From DATARH01 sp036489765 (GTDB lineage Bacteria; Pseudomonadota; Alphaproteobacteria; ATCC43930; CGMCC-115725), in the NCBI GenBank assembly GCA_036489765.1, contig DASXFE010000078.1, forward strand, positions 1 through 64,000: 64,000 bases of DNA, read 5' to 3'. A program made the translations under genes and the position numbers. Each line of letters begins with the position of its first letter. Position 1 is the first letter of the stretch. This document shows positions 9,338 through 17,757 of the stretch, in pieces. The notes below the pieces were generated by a model. The model was given only the letters and a program-made list of their open reading frames with translations. It did not search any database and had not been told where the DNA came from.

Positions 9338-9355
9338 ATACCAACCAGTCGGTAT
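9338..9355. promoter_or_regulatory. Putative TetR-family operator
   Basis: An 18-base imperfect palindrome, ATACCAACCAGTCGGTAT (7 of 9 paired positions symmetric), 29 bases upstream of the regulator start. A related half-site, TATACCG, follows at about 9363. This ACCGACTGGT-type sequence is typical of operators bound by TetR/AcrR-family repressors, so autoregulation is likely. Confidence 0.6.
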
Positions 9356-9384
9356 GATAATTTATACCGAATGGCATGGAACCT

Positions 9385-10047
9385 ATGGCCCGATCCCGCA
9401 CCAATTCGAAAACCGAGCTGCTGAACGCCGCGCTCAATGAAATCCGGGCGCGCGGCTATGCGGGGACGACGGTCGAAGACATCTGCCGTGCGGCAGGGGT
9501 GACCAAGGGCAGCTTCTTTCATCATTTCCAAAGCAAGGACGAGCTGGCGCTCGGCGCGATCGCGCACTGGGATGCGATGACTGGCGCGCTTTTCGTTGCG
9601 GCGCCCTACCGCTCGCTGCCCGACCCGCTCGACCGGCTCCTCGGCTATGTCGCCTTTCGCGCGCAGATGCTCAGCGGCCACCTCCACGATTACACCTGCC
9701 TCCTCGGGACGCTGGTGCAGGAAACCTATGCCACGCACCCCGACATCCGCGCCGCGTGCGATCGGGGAATGGCGGCGCACATCGCCGAGCTGACCCGCGA
9801 TGTCGCCGCAGCGAAGGCGCTCTATGCCCCCGACGCGCGGTGGAGCGCCGAGAGCGTCGGCACCTTTATCCAGGCCGTATTGCAGGGCGCCTTCATCTTC
9901 GCCAAGGCGCGTCAGGGGCCCGAGACGATCCGGGAAAGCCTCGAACATCTGCACCGCTATCTCGTCACCCTCTTCGGCCGGCGCCGCGTGCGCGTCCCGG
10001 CCGCCAGCATCCCCTCTCAGAAAGGAGCCTCCGATGAGCGACCGTGA
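9385..10047 (+). CDS. TetR/AcrR-family transcriptional regulator
   Basis: Repressor-type regulator of 220 residues. The N-terminal helix-turn-helix domain is textbook: LLNAALNEIRARGYAGTTVE, DICRAAGVTKGSFFHHFQSK and DELALG. The ligand-binding C-terminal domain is more variable, ending in a GAFIFAKARQGPETIRESLE helix seen in the TetR_C_Nem-like group that regulates detoxification of electrophiles. The MARSRTN start is preferred over an ATG nine bases upstream because of spacing. A palindrome lies just upstream, and the downstream SRPBCC gene overlaps it by 14 bases, so both form one regulated unit. Confidence 0.9.
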   Translation: MARSRTNSKTELLNAALNEIRARGYAGTTVEDICRAAGVTKGSFFHHFQSKDELALGAIAHWDAMTGALFVAAPYRSLPDPLDRLLGYVAFRAQMLSGHLHDYTCLLGTLVQETYATHPDIRAACDRGMAAHIAELTRDVAAAKALYAPDARWSAESVGTFIQAVLQGAFIFAKARQGPETIRESLEHLHRYLVTLFGRRRVRVPAASIPSQKGASDERP

Positions 10048-10489
10048 ACTCACCCTGACCCGCCTGATCGACGCAACGCCGGAAAAGCTCTACCTCGCCT
10101 GGACCGAGCCGGGGTTGCTCAAAGAGTGGTTCGCGCCGCTGCCGTGGACGACGCCGGAGGCGCAGGTCGATGTCCGTCCCGGCGGCGCGAGCCTCGTCGT
10201 CATGCGCTCTCCCGACGGTCAGGACATGCCGTGCCGCGGCGTCTATCTCGAGGTGGTCCCGAACCGGAAGATCGTCTTCACCGACGCCTTCACCTCGGCC
10301 TGGGAGCCGTCGGGGAAGCCGTTCATGACCGTGGCGCTGACCTTCGAGCCCGAAGGCGAGAAAACCCGCTACACCGCCCGCGTCTCACACTGGACCGTCG
10401 AAGACCGCGAAGCCCACGAAAAGATGGGCTTCCACACCGGCTGGGGCCAATGCACCGACCAGCTCGCGGCGCTCGCCGCTCGATTGTAG
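10034..10489 (+). CDS. SRPBCC (AHSA1-like) family protein
   Basis: A 151-residue START/SRPBCC-fold protein of the activator-of-Hsp90-like (AHSA1) subfamily, which bind hydrophobic ligands. The family pattern is present: LTRLIDATPEKLYLAWTEPG at the N-terminus, LLKEWFAPLPWTTP, GVYLEVVPNRKIVFTDAF, and a C-terminal GWGQCTDQLAALAA helix. AAAGGAG sits 7 bases upstream of the ATG at 10034, inside the end of the TetR gene, so the two are translationally coupled. It probably acts in the response the TetR protein controls, but the ligand is unknown. Confidence 0.88.
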   Translation: MSDRELTLTRLIDATPEKLYLAWTEPGLLKEWFAPLPWTTPEAQVDVRPGGASLVVMRSPDGQDMPCRGVYLEVVPNRKIVFTDAFTSAWEPSGKPFMTVALTFEPEGEKTRYTARVSHWTVEDREAHEKMGFHTGWGQCTDQLAALAARL

Positions 10490-10559
10490 GGCGGGTTGGC
10501 GGAGCGTAACCCGCCGGCCTCTCGGGCGTGGCGGATTACCCTCCGCTCCTCCGCCCTAC
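10486..10559. repeat. Dispersed palindromic repeat, family 1, copy 1
   Basis: A 74-base palindromic element that overlaps the SRPBCC stop codon. It opens GTAGGGCGGGTTGGCGGAGC and closes with the inverse ending CCGCCCTAC. A second copy lies at 13839-13921. Both follow the pattern GTAGGGyGG-TTrGCGrAGCGTAAyCCGCC, an arrangement often seen between genes in alphaproteobacteria. Confidence 0.8.
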
Positions 10560-10630
10560 GGCGCCTTCGCGAGTGACGACAGGGGTCTCCGGCACTACGA
10601 TGCGGGCTCGTTGCCGCAGGGAGGCGCCAA

Positions 10631-12091
10631 ATGCCCGCACGTACCGGCCAGCAATACATCAACGGGTTGCGCGAGCAGGAGCGGGAGATCTGGCTGAATG
10701 GGGAGCGGGTCCGGGATGTGACGACGCATCCCGGGCTGAAGGGCGGGGCCAGGGCGATCGCCCGGCTCTACGACCTGCAGCACGACGCCAAGCTCGAAAA
10801 GGTGATGACGTACAAGTCGCCGTCGTCGGGCGGGCGGGTCGGGCGATCGTTTTCGAATCCCAAGGACAAGGGCGAGCTCGAAGCGCGCAGCCAGATGATG
10901 CTGACCTGGGCGCGGGCGTCGTGCGGGATGATGGGGCGGTCGCCCGATTTTATGAACGTCACCTTCGCCGCGTGGGGCGCGGCGGCCGATTTCTTCGGCG
11001 AGAAGCGACCGGAATTCGGCGCCAACATGCGGAAATACGTCGAGTTCATCCGCGAGAACGACATCGTCCTCACCCACTCGCTGATCAACCTCCAGCGCAG
11101 CCGCAACGTTACCGGCATGTTCAATCTCGAAGGCGGCACCGCGCTCGAGGTGATCCGCGAGACGTCGGAAGGGGTGGTCGTGCGTGGGGCGCGCATCCTC
11201 GCGACGCTCGGGCCGCTGTCGGACGAGATCGCCGTGTACTCGCCCAGGCTGGCGCGGCACAGCGATGACCACTCGCCGTTTGCGATGAGCTTTTCGATCC
11301 CGTGCGGAGCGAAGGGGCTCAAATTCCTCTGCCGCGACACGTTCGACCAGAACCGCTCGCATTTCGATCAGCCGCTCGGCTCGCGGTACGAAGAGATGGA
11401 TTGCATCGTCTTCTTCGACGACGTGGTCGTGCCGTGGGAGCGGGTGTTCCTGCTTTACGATGTCGACCGGCTCAACGCGATCCCGCACGTCACCCACTCG
11501 ACCGCGCATTCGGCGCATCAGGGCGCGGCGAAAAACCTCGCCAAATGCGAGTTCGTTCTCGGCATTGCGCTGATGATGACCCAGACGCTCGGTAACGCGC
11601 ATCTCCCGCATACCGAGGAGAGGATCGGCGAGCTGATGCTCTATACCGAGCTGATGCGCTCGTGCATGCGGGCGGCCGAGGCCGATGCGGAAATCGACCG
11701 CTGGGGCGTCATGTGTCCGGCGATATTGCCGGTTGAGAGCACCCGCAACCTGATGATGACCGCCTATCCGCGAATGGTGGAGATCCTGCACCTGCTCGGA
11801 TCGTCGAGCTTCCTCTTGACGCCGAGCGAAAAGGATTTCGCCGGGCCGATGGGGCCGCACATCGAGCAATACCTTGCGACCGACTCGACCGACGCGAAGG
11901 AGCGCGTGAAATTGTTCCGCCTCGCCTGGGACGTTGCCGGGAATGCGTTCGGCAGCCGGCAGGTCTTGTACGAGCGGTTCTTCGCCAGCGACCCCTTGAC
12001 CCGCGCCCGGGCAATGGCCGCGATCTATCCGAAAGAGGAGACCATGGCGCGCGTGCGAGAGTTTTTGAGCCGCAGCGACGAAGAATGGTAG
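10631..12091 (+). CDS. 4-hydroxyphenylacetate 3-hydroxylase (HpaB) family monooxygenase
   Basis: Large-component flavin-dependent hydroxylase of the HpaB/PheA family, 486 residues (usual size 470-520). It uses FADH2 supplied by a separate reductase to ortho-hydroxylate phenols. Recognisable family segments are GQQYINGLREQEREIWLNGE at the N-terminus, LTHSLINLQRSRN (substrate/FAD region), FDQPLGSRYEEMDCIVFFDD, VPWERVFLLYD, and the C-terminal FRLAWDVAGNAFGSRQVLYE, ERFFASDPLTR. No small reductase (HpaC) is nearby, so one elsewhere must serve. The VOC gene follows by 31 bases, suggesting ring hydroxylation followed by a glyoxalase/dioxygenase-fold step. The true substrate is unknown. Confidence 0.92.
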   Translation: MPARTGQQYINGLREQEREIWLNGERVRDVTTHPGLKGGARAIARLYDLQHDAKLEKVMTYKSPSSGGRVGRSFSNPKDKGELEARSQMMLTWARASCGMMGRSPDFMNVTFAAWGAAADFFGEKRPEFGANMRKYVEFIRENDIVLTHSLINLQRSRNVTGMFNLEGGTALEVIRETSEGVVVRGARILATLGPLSDEIAVYSPRLARHSDDHSPFAMSFSIPCGAKGLKFLCRDTFDQNRSHFDQPLGSRYEEMDCIVFFDDVVVPWERVFLLYDVDRLNAIPHVTHSTAHSAHQGAAKNLAKCEFVLGIALMMTQTLGNAHLPHTEERIGELMLYTELMRSCMRAAEADAEIDRWGVMCPAILPVESTRNLMMTAYPRMVEILHLLGSSSFLLTPSEKDFAGPMGPHIEQYLATDSTDAKERVKLFRLAWDVAGNAFGSRQVLYERFFASDPLTRARAMAAIYPKEETMARVREFLSRSDEEW

Positions 12092-12122
12092 AGTTGGCGC
12101 AACCCGTCACCGGAGGGAACCC

Positions 12123-12638
12123 ATGGCCAAGCGTCCGATGTATCTTCAGCACGTCAATCTGTATGTCCGCAACGCCGAGCGGTCGAAGCAGTGGTACGAG
12201 GACCTGCTGGGCCTCCACACCTATGAATACCGGCCGGGCTGGGCGGCCTTCATGTCGGCCGACGAGGAGCAGTCGCACGAGGTCGCGCTGATGCAATTGG
12301 GCGACGATGCGCCGCTGCAGCAGAAGCGTCAGGTGGGCTTGAACCACATGGCGTGGCGGCTCGAAAGCCTGGACGACCTCAAGGAATTCTACGCGCGGAT
12401 CAAGGAAAAGGGGCAGCCGATCGATCATATCGCCGATCACGGCATTTCGCTCGGCATCTACCTGCGCGACCCCGACGGCAACGGCGTCGAGGTGTTCTAC
12501 GAGATGCCGCGCGCCGAATGGCCGGTCGACTTCCACGTCTTCTCGCGCGACAAGGTCGGCCGCGGCCGCTTCCCCGGTCCGTGGGACGCTGAAATGGTCG
12601 ACCAGCTCCCAGTCCCGCAGCCCGCGGCGGCGGAGTAG
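12123..12638 (+). CDS. VOC-superfamily (extradiol dioxygenase/glyoxalase-like) protein
   Basis: A 171-residue metalloprotein fold of the vicinal-oxygen-chelate superfamily. One pair of beta-alpha-beta-beta-beta modules is seen: LQHVNLYVRNAERSKQWYED with the first metal His, then LNHMAWRLESLDDLKEFYAR with the second, and YLRDPDGNGVEVFYEMP with the C-terminal Glu. That set (H, H, E) fits a metal-dependent member such as a catechol-2,3-dioxygenase-like enzyme. GGAGGG lies 7 bases before the ATG. It follows the HpaB-like gene closely, so a catechol produced by that hydroxylase is a reasonable but unproven substrate. Confidence 0.88.
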   Translation: MAKRPMYLQHVNLYVRNAERSKQWYEDLLGLHTYEYRPGWAAFMSADEEQSHEVALMQLGDDAPLQQKRQVGLNHMAWRLESLDDLKEFYARIKEKGQPIDHIADHGISLGIYLRDPDGNGVEVFYEMPRAEWPVDFHVFSRDKVGRGRFPGPWDAEMVDQLPVPQPAAAE

Positions 12639-12658
12639 CAAGCCTCGGTAAGATTGCA

Positions 12659-12687
12659 CTGTCCCGCTTCGTCCCGGAGCGGGACAG
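12659..12687 (+). terminator. Terminator-like hairpin after the VOC gene
   Basis: Ten-base inverted repeat (CTGTCCCGCT and AGCGGGACAG) 20 bases past the VOC stop codon, followed by a pyrimidine-rich stretch (CTTCTTTCC). A second hairpin (TCATCCCGGC and GCCGGGATGA) lies at 12701-12724, just before the next gene. Confidence 0.55.
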
Positions 12688-12745
12688 ATGCTTCTTTCCG
12701 TCATCCCGGCCTTTGCCGGGATGACGAATTTGTAGAGTTGGGGAC

Positions 12746-13822
12746 ATGCGCACCTACAAAATCGCGGCGATGGGCGGCGACGGGATCGGGCCTGAGGTGG
12801 TCGATGCCGGGGTCGAGGCGCTCAAGGTTTGCGCCGAGCGGGACGGCGGGTTTGCGCTCGCGTTCGAGAATTTCGACTGGGGTTCGGATTACTACAAAAA
12901 GCACGGCGTGATGATGCCGGCGGACGGCGCTGCACGGTTGCGAGGGTTCGATGCGATCCTCTTTGGCGCGGTGGGCTCGCCCGGGATCCCGGATCACATC
13001 ACGCTATGGGGGCTTCGGCTGTCGATTTGCCAGCCGCTCGACCAGTATGCCAATGTCCGCCCGACCCGGATCCTTCCCGGCATCACCAGCCCGCTGCGCC
13101 ACGTCGATGGGCCGGAGCTCGACTGGGTCATCGTGCGCGAGAATTCCGAGGGCGAGTACGCCGGGGTCGGCGGCCGCGTGCATCAGGGGATGGAGATCGA
13201 GACCGCGACCGACGTCTCGATGATGACCCGCACCGGCGTTGCCCGGATCATGCGGTTCGCCTTCGGGCTGGCACAATCGCGGCCGCGCAAATTGTTGACC
13301 GTCGTGACCAAATCGAATGCGCAGCGCCACGCGATGGTGATGTGGGACGAGATCGCCGCCGAGATCGCGAAGGATTTCCCGGATGTGACCTGGGACAAGA
13401 TGCTGGTCGATGCGATGACGATGCGGATGGTGATGAAGCCGCAATCGATCGATACGATCGTCGCGACCAACCTCCACGCCGACATCCTCTCCGACCTCGC
13501 GGCGGCGTTGGCAGGGTCGATCGGGATCGCGCCGACCGCCAACCTCAACCCCGAGCGCACCGCGCCGTCGATGTTTGAGCCGATCCACGGCTCGGCCTTC
13601 GACATCGCCGGCAAGGGCATCGCCAACCCGATCGGCACGTTCTGGACCTGCGTGATGCTGCTCGATCACATCGGCGAGAAACCGGCCGCCACACGCCTGA
13701 TGCGCGCGATCGAGCGGGTGACCGCCGATGCCTCGCTGCACACCCCCGATCTCGGCGGCAACGCGACGACGGCGCAGGTCACCGCGGCGCTGTGCGACGC
13801 ACTACGGGCGGCGAACGATTAG
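12746..13822 (+). CDS. Tartrate/D-malate-type dehydrogenase (isopropylmalate dehydrogenase family)
   Basis: NAD-dependent beta-decarboxylating dehydrogenase, 358 residues. The N-terminus KIAAMGGDGIGPEVVDAG and the ENSEGEYAGVGGRVH phosphorylation-type loop place it in the isocitrate/isopropylmalate dehydrogenase family. WGLRLSICQPLDQYANVRPT and the IVRENSEGEY segment resemble the tartrate dehydrogenase/D-malate dehydrogenase (TtuC/DmlA) branch. The metal-binding Asps in the VDAMTMRMVMKPQSID and NLHADILSDLAAAL segments are kept, and the C-terminal HGSAFDIAGKGIANP cofactor loop is clear. It oxidises a 2-hydroxy-dicarboxylate; the choice of malate, tartrate or a relative is not decided. Confidence 0.92.
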   Translation: MRTYKIAAMGGDGIGPEVVDAGVEALKVCAERDGGFALAFENFDWGSDYYKKHGVMMPADGAARLRGFDAILFGAVGSPGIPDHITLWGLRLSICQPLDQYANVRPTRILPGITSPLRHVDGPELDWVIVRENSEGEYAGVGGRVHQGMEIETATDVSMMTRTGVARIMRFAFGLAQSRPRKLLTVVTKSNAQRHAMVMWDEIAAEIAKDFPDVTWDKMLVDAMTMRMVMKPQSIDTIVATNLHADILSDLAAALAGSIGIAPTANLNPERTAPSMFEPIHGSAFDIAGKGIANPIGTFWTCVMLLDHIGEKPAATRLMRAIERVTADASLHTPDLGGNATTAQVTAALCDALRAAND

Positions 13823-13838
13823 CCTTCCCTCACGATGT

Positions 13839-13921
13839 GTAGGGTGGATTAGCGAAGCGTAATCCGCCGACGCTATGGCGGCCCGTGGATTGGCGGATTA
13901 CGCTTTGCAAATCCACCCTAC
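13839..13921. repeat. Dispersed palindromic repeat, family 1, copy 2
   Basis: An 83-base palindrome opening GTAGGGTGGATTAGCGAAGC and closing GCAAATCCACCCTAC, with the two halves pairing over most of their length. It fills the gap between the dehydrogenase and the first amidohydrolase. It is the better-preserved sibling of the copy at 10486-10559. Confidence 0.85.
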
Positions 13922-13939
13922 GAAATTGAGGAATACCTC

Positions 13940-15010
13940 ATGGCCGCCTCCACCCCCGTCTCCCCGACCGGCCACTTCACGCCGCGTAACGATTGGCTCG
14001 CGCGCCATACCGAGGCGGTGCTGGAGCCCGATCTGCCGATCGTCGATCCGCACCATCATCTCGTCGAACGGCCCGAGACCGGGCGGTATCTGCTGCCGGA
14101 GCTGCTCGCGGACACGAATAGCGGGCACAACATCGTGGGCACGGTCTATCTCGAATGGCTGTCGATGTACCGCGCGGCGGGGCCGGCCGAGATGAAGCCG
14201 GTCGGCGAGATCGAGTTCGCCAACGGCGTCGCGGCGATGGCGGCGAGCGGGATCTACGGCAAGACGCGAGCGTGCCACGGCATCGTCGGGTATGCCGATC
14301 TGTCGCTCGGAGCGGCCGTCGAGAAGGTGCTGGAGGCGCAGATCGAGGCTGGCGGCGGCCAAGTTGGCAAGAAGGGCGGCGGGCGGTTCAAGGGCATCCG
14401 CTACATCTCGGCGACCGATCCGGACCAGGCGGCGTGGGGGTCGCCGGTGACGCGGGCGCCGGGGATGCTGATGCAGCCGAAGGTGCGCGAGGGGTTCGCG
14501 AAGCTGGGCTCTTTGGGCCTCACCTTCGACTCGTTCATGTTCCACCCGCAGATCCGCGACCTCACCGACCTCGCGCGCGCGTTTCCGGGAACGCCGATCG
14601 TCATCGACCACGTCGGCGGGGCAATCGGGCTCGGACGCTACAAAGGCAAACGCGACGAGGTCTTCGCCGATTGGAACCGCTCGATGAAGGAGCTGGCGAC
14701 CTGCCCGAATGTGCATGTGAAGCTCGGCGGGCTCGGGATGCGGGTGTTCGGGTTCGATGTCCACGAACGGCCGGAGCCGCCGAATTCCGAGACGCTGGCC
14801 GGGTTGTGGCGACCCTATATCGAGGCGTGCATCGCCGCGTTCGGGGCCGACCGGTGCATGTTCGAGAGCAACTTCCCGGTCGATAAGGGGAGCGGCAGCT
14901 ATCAGGTGTTCTGGAACGCGTTCAAGATCATCGCCAAGGGCTGCTCGGCGAGTGAGAAGACGGCGCTGTTCTCGGGCACCGCCACCAAATTCTACAAATT
15001 GGGGGCGTGA
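13940..15010 (+). CDS. Amidohydrolase-2 family TIM-barrel hydrolase (copy 1)
   Basis: Metal-dependent TIM-barrel hydrolase of the amidohydrolase-2 family (2-pyrone-4,6-dicarboxylate hydrolase and ACMSD relatives), 356 residues. The first-strand metal motif is DLPIVDPHHHLVERPE; later hallmarks are the buried His in PIVIDHVGGAIGLG, NVHVKLGGLGMRVFGFD, and FGADRCMFESNFPVDK with the catalytic-region Asp. The gene begins after GAGG at a repeat boundary and overlaps or abuts the next gene. These enzymes usually open lactones or decarboxylate ring-cleavage acids, which suits the ring-hydroxylase neighbour. Substrate unknown. Confidence 0.92.
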   Translation: MAASTPVSPTGHFTPRNDWLARHTEAVLEPDLPIVDPHHHLVERPETGRYLLPELLADTNSGHNIVGTVYLEWLSMYRAAGPAEMKPVGEIEFANGVAAMAASGIYGKTRACHGIVGYADLSLGAAVEKVLEAQIEAGGGQVGKKGGGRFKGIRYISATDPDQAAWGSPVTRAPGMLMQPKVREGFAKLGSLGLTFDSFMFHPQIRDLTDLARAFPGTPIVIDHVGGAIGLGRYKGKRDEVFADWNRSMKELATCPNVHVKLGGLGMRVFGFDVHERPEPPNSETLAGLWRPYIEACIAAFGADRCMFESNFPVDKGSGSYQVFWNAFKIIAKGCSASEKTALFSGTATKFYKLGA

Positions 15011-15012
15011 CC

Positions 15013-16053
15013 ATGGCTCAGTCTGGCGTGGGGGCCGCGCCGAACCCGAATTATCACGTGCGCCACGACTGGCTCGCTCGCGGCACCGAGGAGGTGCTGG
15101 AGCCCGACCTGCCGATCGTCGACCCGCACCACCATCTGTGGGACCGCGCCGAGACCGGGCGGTATCTGCTCGACGATCTGCTCGGCGACCTCAACAGCGG
15201 GCACAACATCACGCAGACCGTGTTTCTCCAGTGCCACTCGATGCACCGGGCCGACGGGCCGGAGGAAATGCGGCCGGTCGGCGAGGTCGAGTTCGTCAAC
15301 GGCGTCGCGGCGATGAGCGCGAGCGGCAATTACGGAAAGACCAAGATCTGCGCGGGCATCGTCGGCACTGCCGACCTGGCGCTCGGTGCCGCCGTCGAGA
15401 AGGTGCTGGAGGCCGAGGTGAGGGCCGGCGGCGGGCGATTCCGCGGCATCCGCTATATCACCGCGACCGACGCCAAGGCGGCGCAGGAGCTGACCCAGTT
15501 CCGCAAGGAGGGGCTGCTGCTCGATGCGAAGGTGCGCGAGGGGTTTGCGCGGCTTAGCGCGATGGGCCTTTCGTTCGACGCGTGGCTCTACCACCCGCAG
15601 ATCCCCGAGCTCACCGATCTCGCGCGGGCGTTTCCCGAGACGCCGATCGTGTTGAACCATGTCGGCGGCGCCATCGGGCTCGGCCCCTATGCCGGGCATC
15701 GCGACGAGGTCTTCGCCGAGTGGAGCGGGCATATCCGCGCGCTCGGCGCCTGTCCGAATGTGTATGTGAAGCTCGGCGGGCTCGGCATGCGGATGTTCGG
15801 GTTCGACGTGCAGGCGCAGGATTTGCCGCCGGCCTCGGAACGGCTCGCCGAATTGTGGCGTCCCTATCTCGAAACCTGCATCGCCGCGTTCGGGGTCGAG
15901 CGCTCGATGTTCGAGAGCAATTTCCCGGTCGACAAGACGAGCTGCAGCTATCGCGCGCTGTGGAACGCGTTCAAGCGCGTCGCCTCGGGCTGCTCGGCCG
16001 CCGAGAAAGCGGCGCTGTTTTCGGGCACGGCGGCGAAGTTCTATCGGCTGTAG
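15013..16053 (+). CDS. Amidohydrolase-2 family TIM-barrel hydrolase (copy 2)
   Basis: A 346-residue paralogue of the upstream gene, sharing long stretches: DLPIVDPHHHLWDRAETGRY, ALGAAVEKVLEAE, HVGGAIGLGPY, NVYVKLGGLGMRMFGFD, RSMFESNFPVDKTS and CSAAEKAALFSGTA. The metal ligands are intact. It lacks an about 15-residue insertion (residues 140-160) seen in copy 1. A GTG at 15007 overlapping the previous stop codon (GTGA) is an alternative start; the ATG at 15013 is used here. Together the pair looks like a tandem duplication with partial divergence, perhaps acting on successive or alternative substrates. Confidence 0.92.
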   Translation: MAQSGVGAAPNPNYHVRHDWLARGTEEVLEPDLPIVDPHHHLWDRAETGRYLLDDLLGDLNSGHNITQTVFLQCHSMHRADGPEEMRPVGEVEFVNGVAAMSASGNYGKTKICAGIVGTADLALGAAVEKVLEAEVRAGGGRFRGIRYITATDAKAAQELTQFRKEGLLLDAKVREGFARLSAMGLSFDAWLYHPQIPELTDLARAFPETPIVLNHVGGAIGLGPYAGHRDEVFAEWSGHIRALGACPNVYVKLGGLGMRMFGFDVQAQDLPPASERLAELWRPYLETCIAAFGVERSMFESNFPVDKTSCSYRALWNAFKRVASGCSAAEKAALFSGTAAKFYRL

Positions 16054-16095
16054 CTGGGCTGGCTCAAGCCGGGCTGCTTACTCTCTTTCCCAGCT

Positions 16096-16116
16096 CCCCC
16101 GGACTTGTTCCGGGGG
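16096..16116. terminator. Bidirectional terminator-like hairpin
   Basis: A compact stem CCCCCGGA/TCCGGGGG with a short loop, between two convergent genes (amidohydrolase ending 16053 and ccmI ending 16194). A second GC-rich inverted repeat (GGGCCGGG..CCCGG) follows at about 16155-16172. Confidence 0.5.
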
Positions 16117-16193
16117 TCTACGAAGCGGTTCCGGTGAGGCGAGGTGGCGTGGAGGGCCGGGCCGAGCCCGGTCAAGCCGAAGAAGAAGGCAGA

Positions 16194-17300
16194 TTATTTG
16201 CTGCCTTTCGTAGCCAACGCCTTCGCCTGCTCCAGCGCCGCTTTCAGCCCTGCGTCATCCGGTTTGAGCGTCACCGCGTGCTGGTAGGCGTCGGCTGCCT
16301 TGTCGGGGTGGCCGAGGACCATGTAGGAGCGGCCGAGGCGGGTCCAGCCGTCGGGATCGTCGGGGTGTTCCTGCAATTTGGCGGCGAGGCGCGCTACCAT
16401 CGCTTCGGGCGAGGGGAGCGGCTGACCGGAGGAGGTCTTGAGCGTCGCCGGGTCGATGCCGGCCCGCTTTGCAGTGTCGGCGATACGGCGCTGCAAGAGC
16501 GGCATGTATTCGGCGTCGGGCGCGGAATCGGCTTCGAGATCGACCCAGCCCTGCAGCGCCGCCTTTGGGTCGCCGTGCTGCAGCGCCGCCAGGGCCAGGT
16601 AATAGCGCGAGCGCGGCGCCGAGGCAGGGTCCTTTAGTGCCGCCTCGAAGTCGGCCTTGGCAGCGTCGGTGATGGTGCCGCCGGCTTCGAGCACCAGCGC
16701 CTCGGCCAAATCGCCGACGATGTCGGGGCGATTGTTCGATAGTCGTGCGGCGCGGCGATAGGCGTCGGCGGCGTCGTGGTAGCGGCCGAAATCGATCTGC
16801 GACCGGCCCATCAGCACCCAGCCGGTCAAATCGTCGGGGTGGTCGTGCAGGTGCTCGGCGAGCTTGGCGACGGCGGCGGCCATGTCGGTGCGCGGGCCGA
16901 CGGCCGACGCTGCCTGGGCACGGCGGGCGGCGAACGGGTCGTCGGGCAGGGCCGGTGAGCCGAGCTGCCAGTACAAGGTCCAGGCGACAAAGGGCAGCGC
17001 GATGACGGCGCCGGCGATCGCCAAGACCGATCCGCGCGTCGCCGCGCGCGGTGCGGCGCCGGACTGGGGCAGCGCGAGCATGCGGCGAGCGATCTCGGTG
17101 CGGGCGCTTTCGGCCTCGCCGGCGTTGAGCACGCCGCGGTCGACATCGCGCTCGATCTCGGCAAGCTGGTCGCGATAGACCGCGAGGTTGTAGGCCTCGC
17201 TCGATACGCCGGGACGCCGGCGCCACAGCAGCGGCGCGAGGAAGAGCCCCATCGCCAGGAAGGTCAGCGCCAGGAGCGCGAGCATAAAGCCGAGGCTCAC
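16194..17300 (-). CDS. ccmI: Cytochrome c maturation protein CcmI
   Basis: Heme-lyase accessory protein that holds apocytochrome c, 368 residues. The start is GTG at 17300, overlapping the ccmH stop (GTGA). The N-terminus has two membrane segments (FMLALLALTFLAMGLFLAPL and GSVLAIAGAVIALPFVAWTL) around a cytoplasmic leucine-zipper-like loop (YRDQLAEIERDVDRGVLNAG). The periplasmic C-terminal part has TPR repeats: GWVLMGRSQIDFGRYHDAAD, RYYLALAALQHGDPKAALQG and GWTRLGRSYMVLGHPDKAAD. This two-part layout and size match alphaproteobacterial CcmI/CycH. It is last in the order ccmF-ccmG-ccmH-ccmI. Confidence 0.95.
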   Translation of the reverse strand: MSLGFMLALLALTFLAMGLFLAPLLWRRRPGVSSEAYNLAVYRDQLAEIERDVDRGVLNAGEAESARTEIARRMLALPQSGAAPRAATRGSVLAIAGAVIALPFVAWTLYWQLGSPALPDDPFAARRAQAASAVGPRTDMAAAVAKLAEHLHDHPDDLTGWVLMGRSQIDFGRYHDAADAYRRAARLSNNRPDIVGDLAEALVLEAGGTITDAAKADFEAALKDPASAPRSRYYLALAALQHGDPKAALQGWVDLEADSAPDAEYMPLLQRRIADTAKRAGIDPATLKTSSGQPLPSPEAMVARLAAKLQEHPDDPDGWTRLGRSYMVLGHPDKAADAYQHAVTLKPDDAGLKAALEQAKALATKGSK

Positions 17301-17755
17301 GTCTCGGCCTTTTCGTCGAGGAGCGCGGCGAGGCGGCCCTGTTCGTCGGGGCTCAGCGGCGGAGCGGGCGCCGGCTGCGTGCGATAAAAGCGCCACGCCA
17401 TCCCGATCCCGATCAGCACCAGCAGCGCCGGCCCGCCCCACAACAGCGCCGTATCCCATTGGAACGGCGGCTTCAGCAGCACGAAGTCGCCGTAGCGGGA
17501 ATGGATGTAGTCGATGACCTGCTGGTCGGTGTCGCCGGCGGCGATGCGCTGGCGCACCAGGACGCGCAGATCGTGGGCGAGGTCGGCGCCCGAATCCTCG
17601 ATAGACTCGTTGCGGCAGACGAGGCAGCGCAGTTCCTGGCCGACCATGCGGGCGCGCGCTTCGAGTGCTGGGTCCTTCAGCATCTCGCCGGGCTGCACGG
17701 CCCAAGCCGGCGCATGGGTGGTCAGAAGGAGGAAGAGGGCTATCGCTATTTTCAC
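17297..17755 (-). CDS. ccmH: Cytochrome c maturation thiol-reductase subunit CcmH
   Basis: Membrane-anchored thioredoxin-like reductant for apocytochrome c, 152 residues. The catalytic block is RCLVCRNESIEDSGADLAHD with the LRCxxC pair near residue 45. A signal peptide (KIAIALFLLLTTHAPAWA) begins right after the chosen GTG at 17755, and a C-terminal membrane anchor (LLWGGPALLVLIGIGMAWRF) follows. An ATG at 17857 overlaps the ccmG stop and would add 34 residues, but those codons coincide with a dispersed repeat also found at 49040, so the GTG is preferred. The length then matches the family (about 150). Confidence 0.92.
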   Translation of the reverse strand: MKIAIALFLLLTTHAPAWAVQPGEMLKDPALEARARMVGQELRCLVCRNESIEDSGADLAHDLRVLVRQRIAAGDTDQQVIDYIHSRYGDFVLLKPPFQWDTALLWGGPALLVLIGIGMAWRFYRTQPAPAPPLSPDEQGRLAALLDEKAET

Positions 17756-17757
17756 GC

